NCBI RefSeq assembly: GCF_037975245.1
Contig: NC_092568.1
Span: forward strand, 11,059,501-11,123,500
Direction of reading: 5' to 3'
Source of the DNA: Apostichopus japonicus
Taxonomy: Eukaryota; Echinodermata; Holothuroidea; Aspidochirotida; Stichopodidae
DNA length: 64,000 bases
The notes beneath the pieces were generated by a model. The model did not search any database, was not told the DNA's origin, and worked only from the letters and a program-made list of their open reading frames with translations. Position 1 is the stretch's first letter, and each line of letters opens with the position of its first letter. Shown piece after piece: positions 1 through 12,562 of this stretch. Both the position numbers and the translations under genes were made by a program.

Positions 1-3000
1 AAATCACCAGTTGGACTAAACTAGTTACGCCAGTCGGTTTGTCTGGTGAGTCTTCTATATCAACGGACTAGTTTCTAGAAAAGTAATATGTTATTGAAAC
101 GTAGCATGCACTGATGGTGTTGTTGGTTCTAGTGGATTTGTTACATTATATACAAATGATCATTTTTACTAAAATTCATTTAGCCTTATTTCTTTCTTTA
201 TATCTCTATCATCAATTGGAAAATTATCCTTTTGGATACAGACATTTAAGAGAGAAAAATGATGTAAACGCTTTTTCTGAATGTTGATGATTTTATTATA
301 TCTAATGTTCTTTTCTATTTTTAATTTTGCAATATATTTGAGTTATTATATACGTCTTGTAAACTATGTGTAAAATTTTACAAAAGTGTTTTAAAGCAGA
401 GAAATAACGTTTTTGACGATAAATGGAACAAAAGCAACAACATGAAAGTCAATCAAAATATTAGTTACATGTAAACAAAAATGTTCATCAGAATGACATT
501 ATTTTAGAAAGATTGTTATCGTTCAATAGTTGTAATACGCAACTGTCATATTTCAGAAAAAAACTTTACTTATTGATCTTAATATTTTATTGAAGTTAAT
601 GTTATTCAAGTTGATCCATATAATTATTAAATTGAAATATGAAATATAAACATATTGTAAAGATTACACCAGTGTTGCTGGTTCAAGCACCTTCCCCCTC
701 CCCACACCATATCCACAAATGACCTAAAACTTGTACCGATTAGAAGACAGTGTACCTGCAACGCACAATTAGGAACGCCTATATCATATACCGTCCGATC
801 AAATAATAAACCCCATCCATTTTAATGTAAGTTATACAGGCCCGCAGCCAGCTCCTTGATGCGAGAAGAAAAAGTCATAGTTGTTGTCCTCTTTTTTTTA
901 AGAGTCAAAGAATCTAAGTTTAGTGAACGCTATACAATGATGACTTTTGTTTCTTTAATGGGGCTCAGAAACAAAATAGTGCTATCATTTTAACTATATT
1001 TGTATTTTTTCGACTTTGCGTCCGTAAGCAATTTCTTGGTTCGTCCTTGCTCATTCTGTGTGTGTGTGTGTGTGTGTGTGTTGGGGTAGAAGGTGGGGGG
1101 GGGGGGGGGGATTCGCTCCCAATGGCTAACTAAAAAGGTCGCTGGATTTGGCACTAACTATATAGAACCAATTTTGTTTCATGATAAGAAAACAAAATAT
1201 TATACTTTGATCGTACCGACCACCAAAGTCCATTTGCGATTGACACTGCAGATATGTATTTATTAATACATTTCTTTTCCTGTTTGTATTTTAGTTGATC
1301 TTGTTGTTATATAGATGAAATGAAAGTTACTTGTATTAAATTTATTTAAACACTTCGTGGAGGAGCAGTCATAGCGTCGAAATATAGGCCTATTGTGTTA
1401 TATTTTTGTAAAAATTTTGAGTATGTTAAAAAAAGTTGTTCTTATTTAAATCTTGTGTTGTTAGTTTCCTAATCTGTTAGGTTTAAGAATAAAAGGTAAA
1501 TTGTTTCGTCCCATATGCATGTTTTCAGAAAACTGTAAAGAAAACAAAGACGTATGTTTACATAATAATTAGGAGCAAAAATATTTAAATTTAAGTCCAT
1601 ATGTTATGATAAATATCCAAGTACTGCCTCAGGAGGCTGCCTTCTCTGTTAATCTATATGTATAATATATAATGTAATAAGAACTCATAAACATTAATTT
1701 TAACATTTGCTTCGTCACTAAAGAGTAGACGCTCCCAGGCACACAGGCGTAGGATATTTAAACAAAAATGAGTCTCATAATATATAGTCATTGTTTTGGT
1801 TTTATTTTATTTTATTTTAATAAATGTTTTATTAATGTGTACCTTTGCCTACAAATCATCTCTCGCCATTTTTTTGCAACTTTGTGGTAATAGTTTTTAT
1901 TTCCTTTACGTTGACGCGAGAAAGCATAAACAGAAACTTTGAAACTGTTTGTGTGAACACCATGAGCTGGTGGGATAAGGAAGGAAGGAGGATATTTGTA
2001 TGCTGAAACGACAACCCCTCCATCCCTTATCGTTCGGGTGACTCCTATAACTACCACCCTCCCCCCCCCCCTCATTCAAACGAGACAGATATCGCTAAGA
2101 TGGAGGATTAACCCCATTCTCTCGCAACTTTACATTTGTCAGTCAATTGCAAGGCTTCCTCAATTAAAACATTTTTCAGAGTTGTTACAGAAATATTGTT
2201 GAAGTACGTTTACTGACGTTGTTTTGATTTATTATAGAAATGGTGTAACGGACAACTGAATACCATATTCGTTACAAGGAAATAGGGAGGTGTGAAGAGG
2301 GGGGTGGGGGTTTATATAGTTAGTGATATGACTGAGGTGTTTGTCTGTCTAAATACTGCGATGCTTTAGTTGTACTTTTATCTGAGATATCAGCTCACCT
2401 TCTAACGCCCCTCTCACACTAACGTACTCCACCCACACGGTCACACCAACACACATGAGAATGTGAAAAAATAATATAAAATTCATATGAACATTTAACA
2501 TATATATATATAGAATTCTCACCCTATACCTTGTAATATCGGACCAAATCCTATACACTGTGCAATTATTCTAATACATTGTAAAATAGAGCGGAATTCA
2601 TGAAGGATGATGTCTTAGATGCACATTTCAACCTATATACAGTTTTGAAAACATTCGCAAAAATATATTATGATTTATTTCAAAAAGGTACCGTTTATGC
2701 ATATTTTCCCCGCAAAATTTACTGTACAAACATTTCAATCAAAAGAATAAAATATCATTAGATTTCGTTCAAATCAAATAAACACTCTGTAATATATAGC
2801 CTACATTACATTACTACTATTATTATTTTTTTTACATTCATACATTTTCTTGGAAGACAGGGCCAGGGACTAATGTCTGTACTACCGAGATTTCGACCAA
2901 AATGGCGGCGCATAAGACAAACATTGGCAACAAGTAAGGAATGCTTGAAGCAAAGCCGAGGAAGGAATTTTGGAGTTCCCCAAAGGAAGCCTTAGTGCTT

Positions 3001-3319
3001 GCCTTAAAGTATGTTGCACTTTGGTTGGTTGAAATCTTCAGTTACGGAGTTTAACCTGTCCCTTGAGCTGTATATTAAGGCACGTATACGGCTTGATAGA
3101 TAAGCTTTATCTTGTCTTTACAAATGCCAAGATATCGTATCATATACCCAAGCAATTATCTTTTCCACATCATCCTGTGAATTCATCGTCTGGAAGTAAA
3201 GTACCAAATTAATTACCTGTTGGTCTATGGTTATCACAGCATTGTAGATAAATCTCTGTATAACAAATAATAATATATTTGAACTTGTCTGCATATAGGT
3301 AAGGTCAGAGTTCACCGTA
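1..3319. other. Gene-poor AT-rich flank
   Basis: No ORF here has a recognisable family, consistent splice sites or a paralogue elsewhere in the window. The stretch is AT-rich and holds simple repeats: a (TG)n run followed by a poly-G tract near 1,058-1,112, a (TTTTA)n run near 1,800-1,820, a poly-C tract near 2,053-2,066 and a short TA run near 2,498-2,512. It ends where homology with 16,171 onward begins. I see no promoter, RNA gene or mobile element that I can support. Confidence 0.6.
1058..1112. repeat. (TG)n microsatellite and poly-G tract
   Basis: A TG dinucleotide run of about 12 units is followed, after a short G-rich spacer, by an uninterrupted G run of about 16 bases. Simple sequence with no coding content. 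Confidence 0.9.
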
Positions 3320-4330
3320 GGTACCGGTTATCTTCAAAATGTATTCAACTGTGTGTTTGCGTGGGTGTTAACAAGTAGGCCTTACTAGCTATATATTTTT
3401 TATTGCACTGTGCATGTTGCCTATAATTATTTCTGAGATTAAAAACCTCAACCAAAGCCCATCGAGAATTTTTTTTCTAGGTTTCCCCGAAATTTTCTTC
3501 AGCAATATTATCAGCTGACAGTGTGATATAATACAATTGAAACACACTCAACTGATTGTGAACATTCGTGCGTTCACATGATTAGGGATCCCGCGCGTAT
3601 GCATTAGTCATGTGATGCACAACGTTGCTATGGTATCAAATTACAAAGGAAATTACAGATTACAAAGGAGAATTACGCATTACAATGCAATCCACAATAA
3701 AAATAAAATTCGGCTATATCATGCTGGTGGTAAACCTACACTTTCCGATGAAAATTGAACTTGTTTAATACTCCCAGACCAATATATAGTGTTAATATAG
3801 TGTTACGTTTGCAGTCGGAAAATTAATTTGGACCTCTGTTCTTTTCGTTAAGTTACGGTATGTAAATCAATCATAACTCTAAGATCGGGGAGACTGTAAT
3901 ATTGTGCCACTGGAAAGCCAGGAAGGTTATCACGAATGGACTTCTTACGGTCGTTGAATCGTAAGGCTTTACAACTCATCTGTTAGAGCTAGAAAATAAA
4001 CAGAAAACGAGAGAAAGAAAGATAAAGGCAGTAATGGAACACAATAGACTACAATAGGATTAAAGAAAGTTACTAATTCATTCAGCATTAGAAGACTTTA
4101 CATGTGGATTTATTTGATGTTTGTTTGATGAGACTTTCTAATAAATGTTTCTTCTTCTTTATGTTGCTATTATTTATTCCATCTTTAAAATGTTTACCTT
4201 TTAACTTGTACTACGGTTTGATTACTTATTTCCCTATGTATACAATCACCGTTTGCCTCTAGCATGAAATAAATTATGATGAAAAGATATGGAGAAGGCG
4301 GTACGGTATACTTTAACTAAAATGCATATG

Positions 4331-5112
4331 CAGGGTTCTGCCGCTGCCGGTCGGCGCCGGTCGGGCCCGACCAGCACGCTGAATTACCGACCACCACAAT
4401 CTGCCTGAGTGACTTTTGCGACCGGCACTTATTTTCGATAGGAACTCCAAAAAACAGCTCCATAGCCGGAGGGTCGAACGTACAGAAACAATCTGTTTGA
4501 GACTAGGGGAAATCCAGTTCATAACTGTTCAAATTCAAAATATCCAACACATCACAGTGTCATACTTAGTAAAAATTACCAGAGTTCCGCATTCCAGACC
4601 AATGACTGTTTCCGTTTCCAACTCCCGATCGTACTTTTGATAGTTTCATTTATATCTATTTTTATCGCGCGAGACACAGGCATTATCCAGCTAGCTAGTA
4701 CACATACGGCCGTTAACCTTCGTAGCGGGTGAATTTACATCATATTGCATTAGGCACGACCAGCGCACTCCGCCTCGTAGTGACTATACGTGACGGCTAC
4801 ACGAACTAGTCAGCCACGTGCACGGTGCATTGCTATTGCTTTTTAGTATACTTAATAGGCACCACCGGCTGGTCTGTACTCTGGTGCTCCAGATATTTGT
4901 CCTAACTTTTTCATTAATTATGAAAAATTCCAGACATGAGATCTCATTTCAAAGCTGTCTATATGTGGCTCAGAATACTCGGGAAGGGCCGTTTCCGGCC
5001 ATCTGGGGGGTTTCCAAAACCCAAAATTTTCTTGTACGCTCCGCGCCAACCGATGGTGGCGCTCCGCTTAGATAGTCCTGCCGGCACTCAATCTACCCTG
5101 GGCAGAACCCTG
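4331..5112. mobile_element. Non-autonomous TIR element (782 bp, hAT-like ends)
   Basis: The ends are perfect 12-bp inverted repeats, CAGGGTTCTGCC at the left and GGCAGAACCCTG at the right. CATATG flanks both sides (4,325-4,330 and 5,113-5,118), a candidate target duplication, although this word is itself a palindrome so the exact length is ambiguous. The paralogous copy II lacks the insert near 16,974-16,990. CAGGG...CCCTG ends fit hAT-type elements, but hATs make 8-bp duplications, so the superfamily is not settled. Internal sequence at 4,936-5,080 resembles 63,136-63,300 in another MITE. No transposase is present. Confidence 0.8.
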
Positions 5113-5829
5113 CATATGGTGTGTATAGTGTGTGTGATGGGGGAGGGAAGTTGTGGGGGTCTAGTTTTATCACTAATTCAAACTTTAAAAGGTCATCAGT
5201 ATTGCTCAAAAAAAGGTTTAAACAATGGCTTAGTGTGTACGGTATATGCTCAAAATGATACATTTTTTTTTCTAGTCACATTTAATGATATGGCATTTTA
5301 CCACCGAAATTGTAATGAAATGTTATGATCTGATATGTAATCTTCTTTACAACTGAACACACATTTTGAAGGCTAGTATGTTTATATTATTTCAGCATTC
5401 TCAACTTGAGGACAATATTTTCAATGGCATTATGATTACCATTACTTTATATACGCAATGGTCACACGTGGACGTAGAAGATACGTTCATAAATAGAAAG
5501 GTATTGTCTACTCTTAACCTGTATGATCCCGGTCTATGTATGATCAAACAACAAAAGGACTTGTGTATTTAATTGTTTGACTAAAAGAGCAACTCTTCGC
5601 ATTTCGTTATGCAGTCCAGGAAGTATCCAGCCGAATGGTTAAATGGTTTCCTATACAGGCATACCGGAAATCCCTTCAGTAAACTCACATGCATTTTGCT
5701 GAATTGATTAAAGCAGTAATACGCCTCGGCTTGGGTAAAGTGTGGGACGGGGGAATCATTTGCAACGGTCAATTTAGAGAGGGAGGTATGGGAGGTGAGG
5801 GGAGAGAGTTGTAAAAGTGGTGTACTAAC

Positions 5830-6144
5830 TTTTATATACTGCAGTGATGGTGCATTCTTTCGATGCCCCTGTTGGATCAGCAAACATACAATGGAATGAG
5901 CCCTTCTTGCTGTTGTGAGTTAGTTCGTACAGTATTCTTAGTCTTCCCATTCCTGGTCCTTCCGATCTTGGGGAAGAAGTCAGGCTTGTAACGTAGATAT
6001 TCTTGGGATCCATCACCGTACAGTTAATATTCGTAACCGACGGAGATTCCGCAACGCACGTTAAACTTCCTTTACCTCTCACAGCTGGTATTTCACAGTG
6101 AACACTGCATTCGGCACAGTCCTTGGCGGAAAACTCCGATGGGC
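5830..6144 (-). CDS. Domain exon of secreted cysteine-containing protein, copy I
   Basis: On the minus strand an acceptor (CCGACAG) at 6,145 opens a 315-nt exon in phase 1 that closes in phase 1 at a GTTAGT donor, which is a weaker donor than the GTAAGT of its paralogues. It encodes about 104 residues starting GPSEFSAKDCAEC, with seven cysteines, a run LTCVAESPSVTNINC and a C-terminal stretch GSFHCMFADPTGASKECTI. The pairing of LTC with FHC followed by a TG turn recalls an immunoglobulin-type B/F strand pair; I rate that fold assignment as weak. It is the probable second exon of the gene whose signal exon is at 7,316-7,385. Paralogous exons lie at 18.5, 22.9, 25.6 and 28.3 kb. No downstream exon could be placed in copy I. 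Confidence 0.7.
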
Positions 6145-7315
6145 CTGTCGGTAAAAACAAAACAAAAACAAACTTAAATTACTTTTCTGAACTTCAGCAG
6201 TAACAGGCGTCCGCAAATGGTTTGGGTGGGGACAGGGGGTATCAAGATTGTAAAAATACTAAAGACCGTGTTCTCTCACTAAAATTATGGTCAACCTGCT
6301 CAATTTGACGGTTAGCCAGCTAATCGGTTAATTCATTTCAATCATCAACCGTTTAGCCGGTTATTCTTTCTTCTAACCGGTTATCGATTAACCAGAAGTG
6401 TACTATCCCTTCCCTCCACCCCCTCCACAGTCTGTATTATGTTCTCCGGACGAATCTTTTACACAAGTATATAGATTAGTTATTTGGGAACATATTTTGT
6501 TTGGAGAAAACAGGTACTGGCGAAAATGATTCTGCTGGCGAGATGATACCACAATTACTTGGGATACGCGTGCATGCAATTGCAGTCTACAAATTGCGTG
6601 ATATACTCATAGGCTATATAATCATAAGTTCCATGTGTGTTACAATATCATTACAAAATCTTTACGATATTCAGCCAAATCTTGCGTGAAAATCTCTAAA
6701 AGCACACAGACAAATACATGCACGCAAGCAGGAAGTAGGGCTACCATTCATTATCTGATTACTACATACGTTAATTACATTGGGTGTAGTGAGCATTTTA
6801 CAAATTTTAGCAACGACATTCGTAGTTGCTTAATTCTAATCACTGTTAAAATTATTAAAATGAAGCCAATGCACAAGAACTCTTTCATATGTATAAACAT
6901 ATAATTAACCCTTTTAGTTTTATCTTCTATCATAATAATTATAATAATTATTATTCTTGCATTTTGACATCTGAATTTTTAGATGCGGTATTGTAAGGGA
7001 TGAGTGGTGTGGTAGAATGTCCTGCCTAACAACCCCCCCCCCCCCCCTCACACTCATGAAACTGGCTGCAGAGGTAACATCGGAATGGATGAAGCAGTCC
7101 AATACAAGACCGAAAAGGATATTTAAAAAGGTAATGAAAGTCATGAAACAACTTTATAAATTGCTAAATAAGTGTTATTTGATAATATACTCTCACATCG
7201 AGATATAGGGATGGTATAGGTGGTAGACGCTTCAACGGGCTAATAGAATATGGAAGACTATCTAAACAAATTGTTTCCGGTGGACAGCCCCCCCCCCACC
7301 CATCCATTCCCTTAC

Positions 7316-7385
7316 CTGGTGAGGAGTAGGCATGCGAGAACAAGGCCATAGTCACAGCCACAGTCAAAACGAAAACATACTTCAT
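7316..7385 (-). CDS. Signal-peptide exon of secreted-protein gene, copy I
   Basis: The minus strand reads MKYVFVLTVAVTMALFSHAY then SSPG, a classical signal peptide: lysine near the start, hydrophobic core of about 14 residues and small residues at the likely cleavage point. The exon ends in phase 1 at a consensus donor (CCAG then GTAAGG), which matches the phase-1 acceptor of the domain exon at 5,830-6,144. The paralogous exon at 29,927-29,990 is two residues shorter but otherwise nearly identical. This phase match is the main reason to join the two exons into one secreted-protein gene. Confidence 0.78.
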
Positions 7386-7749
7386 TTTTGCGTTCTGTAA
7401 TTGGACAGTGGAAAAGGAAGTAAATTAAAAATATCTGTGAAAAGCTTATCTGTGTATAAAAAAAAAAACGAATCAATATTGACTTAAATGATGAGCTTCT
7501 ACGCACTTCAAACTTTCAGACAGAAACAGTAATACATGTTGCGTGTCTATATTTAAATATTGCATCCAATGTATGGGCGTGTCTTTATTCAAAGGCTGCA
7601 TCAGTAATGAATAGTAATGAGGCTTGTCTATATTTGTTTTACTGCATCAAAAATGTATTGGGGTATATGTCTATAGTCAAATATTGTATCATGAATGCAA
7701 TTGGGCTTGTCTATATTCAGAGATTGCATCACTCATGTAAAGGGGCGTG

Positions 7750-7950
7750 TCTATATTTAATGCAGACGCAGGTGATGTGATATGGTGTGATGCGATTCCG
7801 TGCGATACCGTATCGAGATAATGTGATGCGATGAGATGTTTTGTGGTGTAGTGCAATGCGATGCGGTGTGTTACGTTGTGATGTCTCGCAGTGTGATGTG
7901 ATACAGTGTTATTTCAATGCGATACGATACAAGTTCAGGCATGACTCTAA
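7750..7950. repeat. GTGATGCGAT-type degenerate minisatellite
   Basis: Irregular short units built from GATGTGAT, GTGATGCG and GATACGAT words. Related stretches occur at about 19,918-20,000 and 30,395-30,560 in the direct copy and, inverted, at about 61,720-61,830. No coding potential that I trust. Confidence 0.75.
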
Positions 7951-9517
7951 AATACACATATTTATATGGTACGATATTACGTTATCGATACATCCTTCCT
8001 TATTGAAGCTGTTTGCGCTCGACTTTAAATTTGATGAAATTTGACATATGAAGCATCCAAGATTGATAACATTAAATAAAGACTAATCAATGAGTAATAA
8101 TCGAATCCGTTTAAAGTGATAACATTTTGTCATCCAAGCCTTACTTCATATTATTACTGACCATGCACATGTAATATAAAGCAAACTGGAATTCACCAAA
8201 TTGTTTAACTTTCCTTCATTATACTTATTGAAATGAAACTTGATTAGTTATCGAACAGCATCGAAAAATGTATCAAAACGAACTCAGAAAGTAACGTGAA
8301 TAACTATTTTTACCTTTACTATTTCTGTCTCTGGTGGTGTATATGCTTCAATCAAATCCTTTCTGGTTTACGATTCTGATGCGTTTGACGACCGTGTCCT
8401 CTAATATTACTTTACATACCTACTTCTTCCTATATATATAGGCCTACGTTGTTACTTTATCAACCAGATTTGTTAAGTGTCCAATACATGGTATATCATA
8501 AGAAGTCAGACTTTGATCAATAGATATTAGACCGTATTGACAAATCCCAGTGTGCAATCATACCGTATCTCTTTATTGAAGTTCTCTATTGTTGTTTTCA
8601 TTAAATGGTGTACTTAACCAGACGATAACAACCTGACAATCCTTATAGTTTTCTTTTCCCACGGTGTCTTGTAACATAAGGAAATGACCTACCTTGAACC
8701 TTTCAAAGTTGATATTGCTGTTTGAGAATTGGAAGAACCATCATATCCGTAATACCGATGGCAAACATGTATTAACTCAAAATATCAATTTCAATATGAA
8801 TGGATGATTCTTAGTTGTGTCCTTACCTTTCATTGGCTGTTGAGGATACAATTCGGTGTATGAAGTTAGTTATATTTGTAAGAGATCATTGCGTCTTTAA
8901 ATTTAATGTACAGACGGAAGCTAAGATATCAGGTATGAGTAAATAGAGCTGGATCAGTGCATGGTCAGAGTGACAGACCTGTTCGAGCCGTGCAAGGCCC
9001 GGCTCCTGCAGGTAAGCTGGGTCAGTCAGGTCTGTAAATTACTTTATAGTCCTGTTCGGTAAGTGGTTCACCTTTAGGGAATGTGCTACAGGGTCAAAGG
9101 TTATTTCAACTTATTTGTAATAGTTGTTTCTGTACTGGTGGCGCAGGTACATGCGCGGTGCGCCAGGCCATGTCGTCCATAGGGACCGTGGTGGGCGAAG
9201 CCCCTTGAAGCCTTGCGGATTTCATCATTTCCAGAACTTATATAAGCTTTAAATCAGCAGATCTGTGACGGTAGACGTAAGGTAAATTGTAGCTGCAGAA
9301 GAAGAAACCAGGATGCAATATGCATTAAGGTTTCGATGACTTCATTGCAGCTTGTTAACCAGAAATAGCTGTCAAAATATAAATGGTTAGATCCACTATT
9401 TTGATGTACAATTACACTATGGCATGGTATACGCAGGTCAGTCTACTGTATGTGGCAATATACACACCTTCAACAAAAACAACATGGTCTTTGATTTAGT
9501 TTGATGCATGTATAGAT

Positions 9518-9519
9518 AA

Positions 9520-9581
<62 letters not shown>

Positions 9582-9622
9582 GTGTGTGTGTATATATATA
9601 TTGGGTGCGTGTGTGTGTGTGA
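9518..9622. repeat. (TA)n/(TG)n compound microsatellite
   Basis: A long TA run followed by GTGTGT and TATATA blocks. The paralogous site near 32,195-32,245 is much shorter, so the array length has changed since the segmental duplication. The long YIYI-type ORF over it is an artefact. Confidence 0.95.
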
Positions 9623-12116
9623 CTATATCAACTGTTTCCATTATATTCAAGTTATAGTTCATATGCTTAAAACGTAAGTTTCGATCATTCAGACCGTGGT
9701 ATGATATTTCTGTAATTTTGGTTGAGAATTTTCTTCCTAGTAACAATACACACGTTGTAATCAAATAGCCTACATCACCTTTTCCATATAAAGGCCTACA
9801 TGATTTCCCACACGCAATGAAACAAATCTAGGGGTATGTACATGAGAAAGGTTATCGAGTGCATTAAATTCTTATGTTAACTAACCTAACAATAAAATTT
9901 CCTTCTCATTTGCTTTACCGAGATTTATTTACATAGCTTTGATAATCATATTTAGTTCAAACGGATTTTGACTTCCAGACAATGAACTCCAAAGTAGAGG
10001 GTATGTAAACAGACTAGTGCATTGTTATATTTGAAAACATAAGGTAAAGCTTATCCATCACTTTTAGTTAACTTTTATGGCAAGCCATATGGGACAAACA
10101 CCGCATAATATTTACTCGTCTTCATACGAATATAAACTGGTATTATTAATTCGAGTATATAAACATGTTGACATAAGTACGTAGGGACTGAGTATATCAG
10201 CTGCTGATATACAATTTGCTAGTTTTTTATCAACTCGGCGACAGTATTGAAATCATGACCAGTTCCCTAGGGTGGTACCTGTATCCATGTCTGATTTCGG
10301 AAATGAGCAATTTTCTGAGCAGAAGAAGGGGCCAGAATGATACAAGCTGCCATTATATCTCAGAGAAAGCAACAAACCAACAACAACCATATTTCCCTTA
10401 GTTCACATTTCAGACATACTTTTTGCCTAGTAACATGAATAGTTGTACAAAGGGAGAGAGAGGGGGGGGGGGGGTGGTGGTGTTGGGATGGGGAAGGGGA
10501 GGGGGTGTGTATGTGGGGGGGGGGAGAAGATATTAGAGAACGTCTGCCAACCTCACCTCGCCCAACTGTTATTCAACGTTTGGTTTGTTATTGAGATTTT
10601 TTTTAGCAAATAACTTGGAGACGACTCGACCTCCTTTATAGATGATCTATCTATAACCGCTTCGAAATGTACAGCCAGGTTAGTTACGTAACAAACTTAT
10701 GTGAAATTAAGCCCAGACTTGAAACTAATTTTCTGATGATAAAAGTTTGTTTATCTACAATTATGTCGGCTTTGACAGAAAGTGAGATTTTCTGGTGAAA
10801 TATCTATCAGATTGTTTAACCACACGCTGTATTGTGAAAATTACATTTATTGCGTTGAATTCTAAACATCCTAACAGAAACACATTGAAAGGTTACTCAA
10901 GAAAATAAGGTATCTGATAACATTTTAATGCGTGACGTCACTCAGTGAAACGTCGGGCAGATTATCACAAATAATTTGTGTGCGTGTGTTGTCTGAGTGT
11001 GTGTCGGTGTGTTAGGATAAATATTTCGGTGATTTGAATTCTTTCTGACGGGATCATGTCTTACATATGCAAAGTATTCAATTGTAATCCTATAGCTACA
11101 AGAATTCTCTTTTTCTTTGTCAAATAATTTGGAACAAAAGTACGATTCAAGTTGATAACAAGCCAATAATTGCTTATCAGTGCATTGGAGTGAGCGTGAC
11201 ACATTTGCTTGTTACCCAATGGTAATACCAGTTCCTAGAATACCATGGTTATACATTAGTTTACCCCTCACTCATTCGCACAATGGGAGAATCCCTGCTA
11301 GGGAGAATCCCCTACTAGTGAACCTCTGCCAATCGTAGTTCATGCGATTTAAAGTTTGAAAAGAGTTGGGCCACAGTTGTGGAGGGGCGGTGGTGAAGGG
11401 AGAGTAGCTATGACCATGAAAGGGGTGCTATTGCCTCCTTTGGGGGCGGGGGGGGGGGAACTATCCACGCAAATGCCGCAGATTTAGAGGATCAATAAGC
11501 ATATCAAGTTACTGCGGATTAAACAAAGTCTTGTAGTTGGCGAATTCGCGATCCCCGTGTTTCCCAAATCTACTTGCATAAACTCAAAACCCATATGAGT
11601 CCTGTTTCGGGTTTCGAATAACCGTGCTATTTCCAGCAATTTAGATCCCTAAATAAGATTAGTCACATGAAGTTAACGTGTTTGACTTAAAAGCATTGTC
11701 CCTTCCTCATTCAAAACGGTAGTGAAATGTGAATAGGTATTGTTTGTTGAAATTTCAAGCTTACTCAAGTTAATGATCGTCTGCGTAGAATATAGTTGTA
11801 AAAAGACACAATTTACAGAATGGGAATAAGAAGATTTCACGGAATCCGTTTTTCCAGCTGCTTGCTTCGAAGTCATCGATAGTATCGGGGCATAGTCCTA
11901 TTGTACACTTACGGCTTGGAAGGAAACGACATTCTTACTGCTTGCTGCTATGTAAACAAAGACAAGCGTGAGCTTCTTGTAAATAAAGATATTCAGATCC
12001 GTTGTAGTAAAACAGGATGAATAGAGATTTTGTTGAAGGCAGTGTCGTTTACTGTTACCAATACATTTTATCCAGCCAACAATATCAATTTAAACTCGTA
12101 GAAAGTTAACTCGTCA

Positions 12117-12190
12117 AATGGTTCAGTGGGTAGAGCAATGGACTGGTAACCTGTTGAACTGAGTTCGACTCCATCCTTGTTGGTTATACA
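12117..12190 (+). repeat. tRNA-Thr-like pseudogene or SINE head, copy I
   Basis: The sequence holds an A-box-like D arm (TGGTTCAGTGGGTAGAGC), an anticodon-loop-like CTGGTAA (anticodon GGT) and a B-box-like GAGTTCGACTCC in the right order and spacing for a tRNA. The acceptor stem does not pair convincingly, so this is a tRNA relic or the promoter head of a tRNA-derived SINE rather than a working tRNA. The paralogue is at 34,663-34,735. Confidence 0.5.
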
Positions 12191-12289
12191 CGTTTAAAAT
12201 TTCTTTTTTCTATTTCAGTAGTCGACGCTGATGTCTTGATATATTAATTCAACCATATAAATTAATAGCTGATGTGATGGCCGATGCTG

Positions 12290-12562
12290 TTAAGAGGGTG
12301 ACGAAAGACTCATTCCTTGTCGGTCGTGTAAATCGTGGCTAGGGTTCAAGACAGGCCTCTGGCGATAATACCTCTGGCTGTGGCATGGTGCTTTTTTGTG
12401 GCCTAGGATCCCGTACCATGTCTCCCTTGTTGTCGCAAAAGAACCCGGGAGGATGCGCAGAGGGTCGGTCAAATTGACCGGAAGCGTACTAGGTGGCGTG
12501 CGTGAATCCTTGCCTTTGGCCAGAGGTGGTGACATCTCTGCGACCGGCATGCTTGCAGCCAC
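12290..12562 (-). other. Unrecognised GC-rich conserved ORF, copy I
   Basis: An open frame of 90 codons on the minus strand. The nominal start is GTG, with an ATG (MPVAEMSPPLAKGKD) a few codons in. The stretch is clearly richer in GC than its surroundings. The paralogue at 34,831-35,103 keeps the frame with only a few replacements (for example PVNLTD to LVDLAD). I recognise no family. It lies about 100 bp downstream of a tRNA-like sequence, so it may be the body of a SINE or a fragment of a retroelement rather than a gene. Conservation between two recent duplicates is weak evidence for coding. Confidence 0.25.

Noticed and set aside
1812-2075. Minus-strand ORF of 87 codons near the left edge
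   Set aside because: No acceptor/donor pair, family motif or paralogue. The basic and glycine-rich ends are compositional.
9438-9764. Minus-strand ORF with a long YIYI run
   Set aside because: It is translation of a TA microsatellite.
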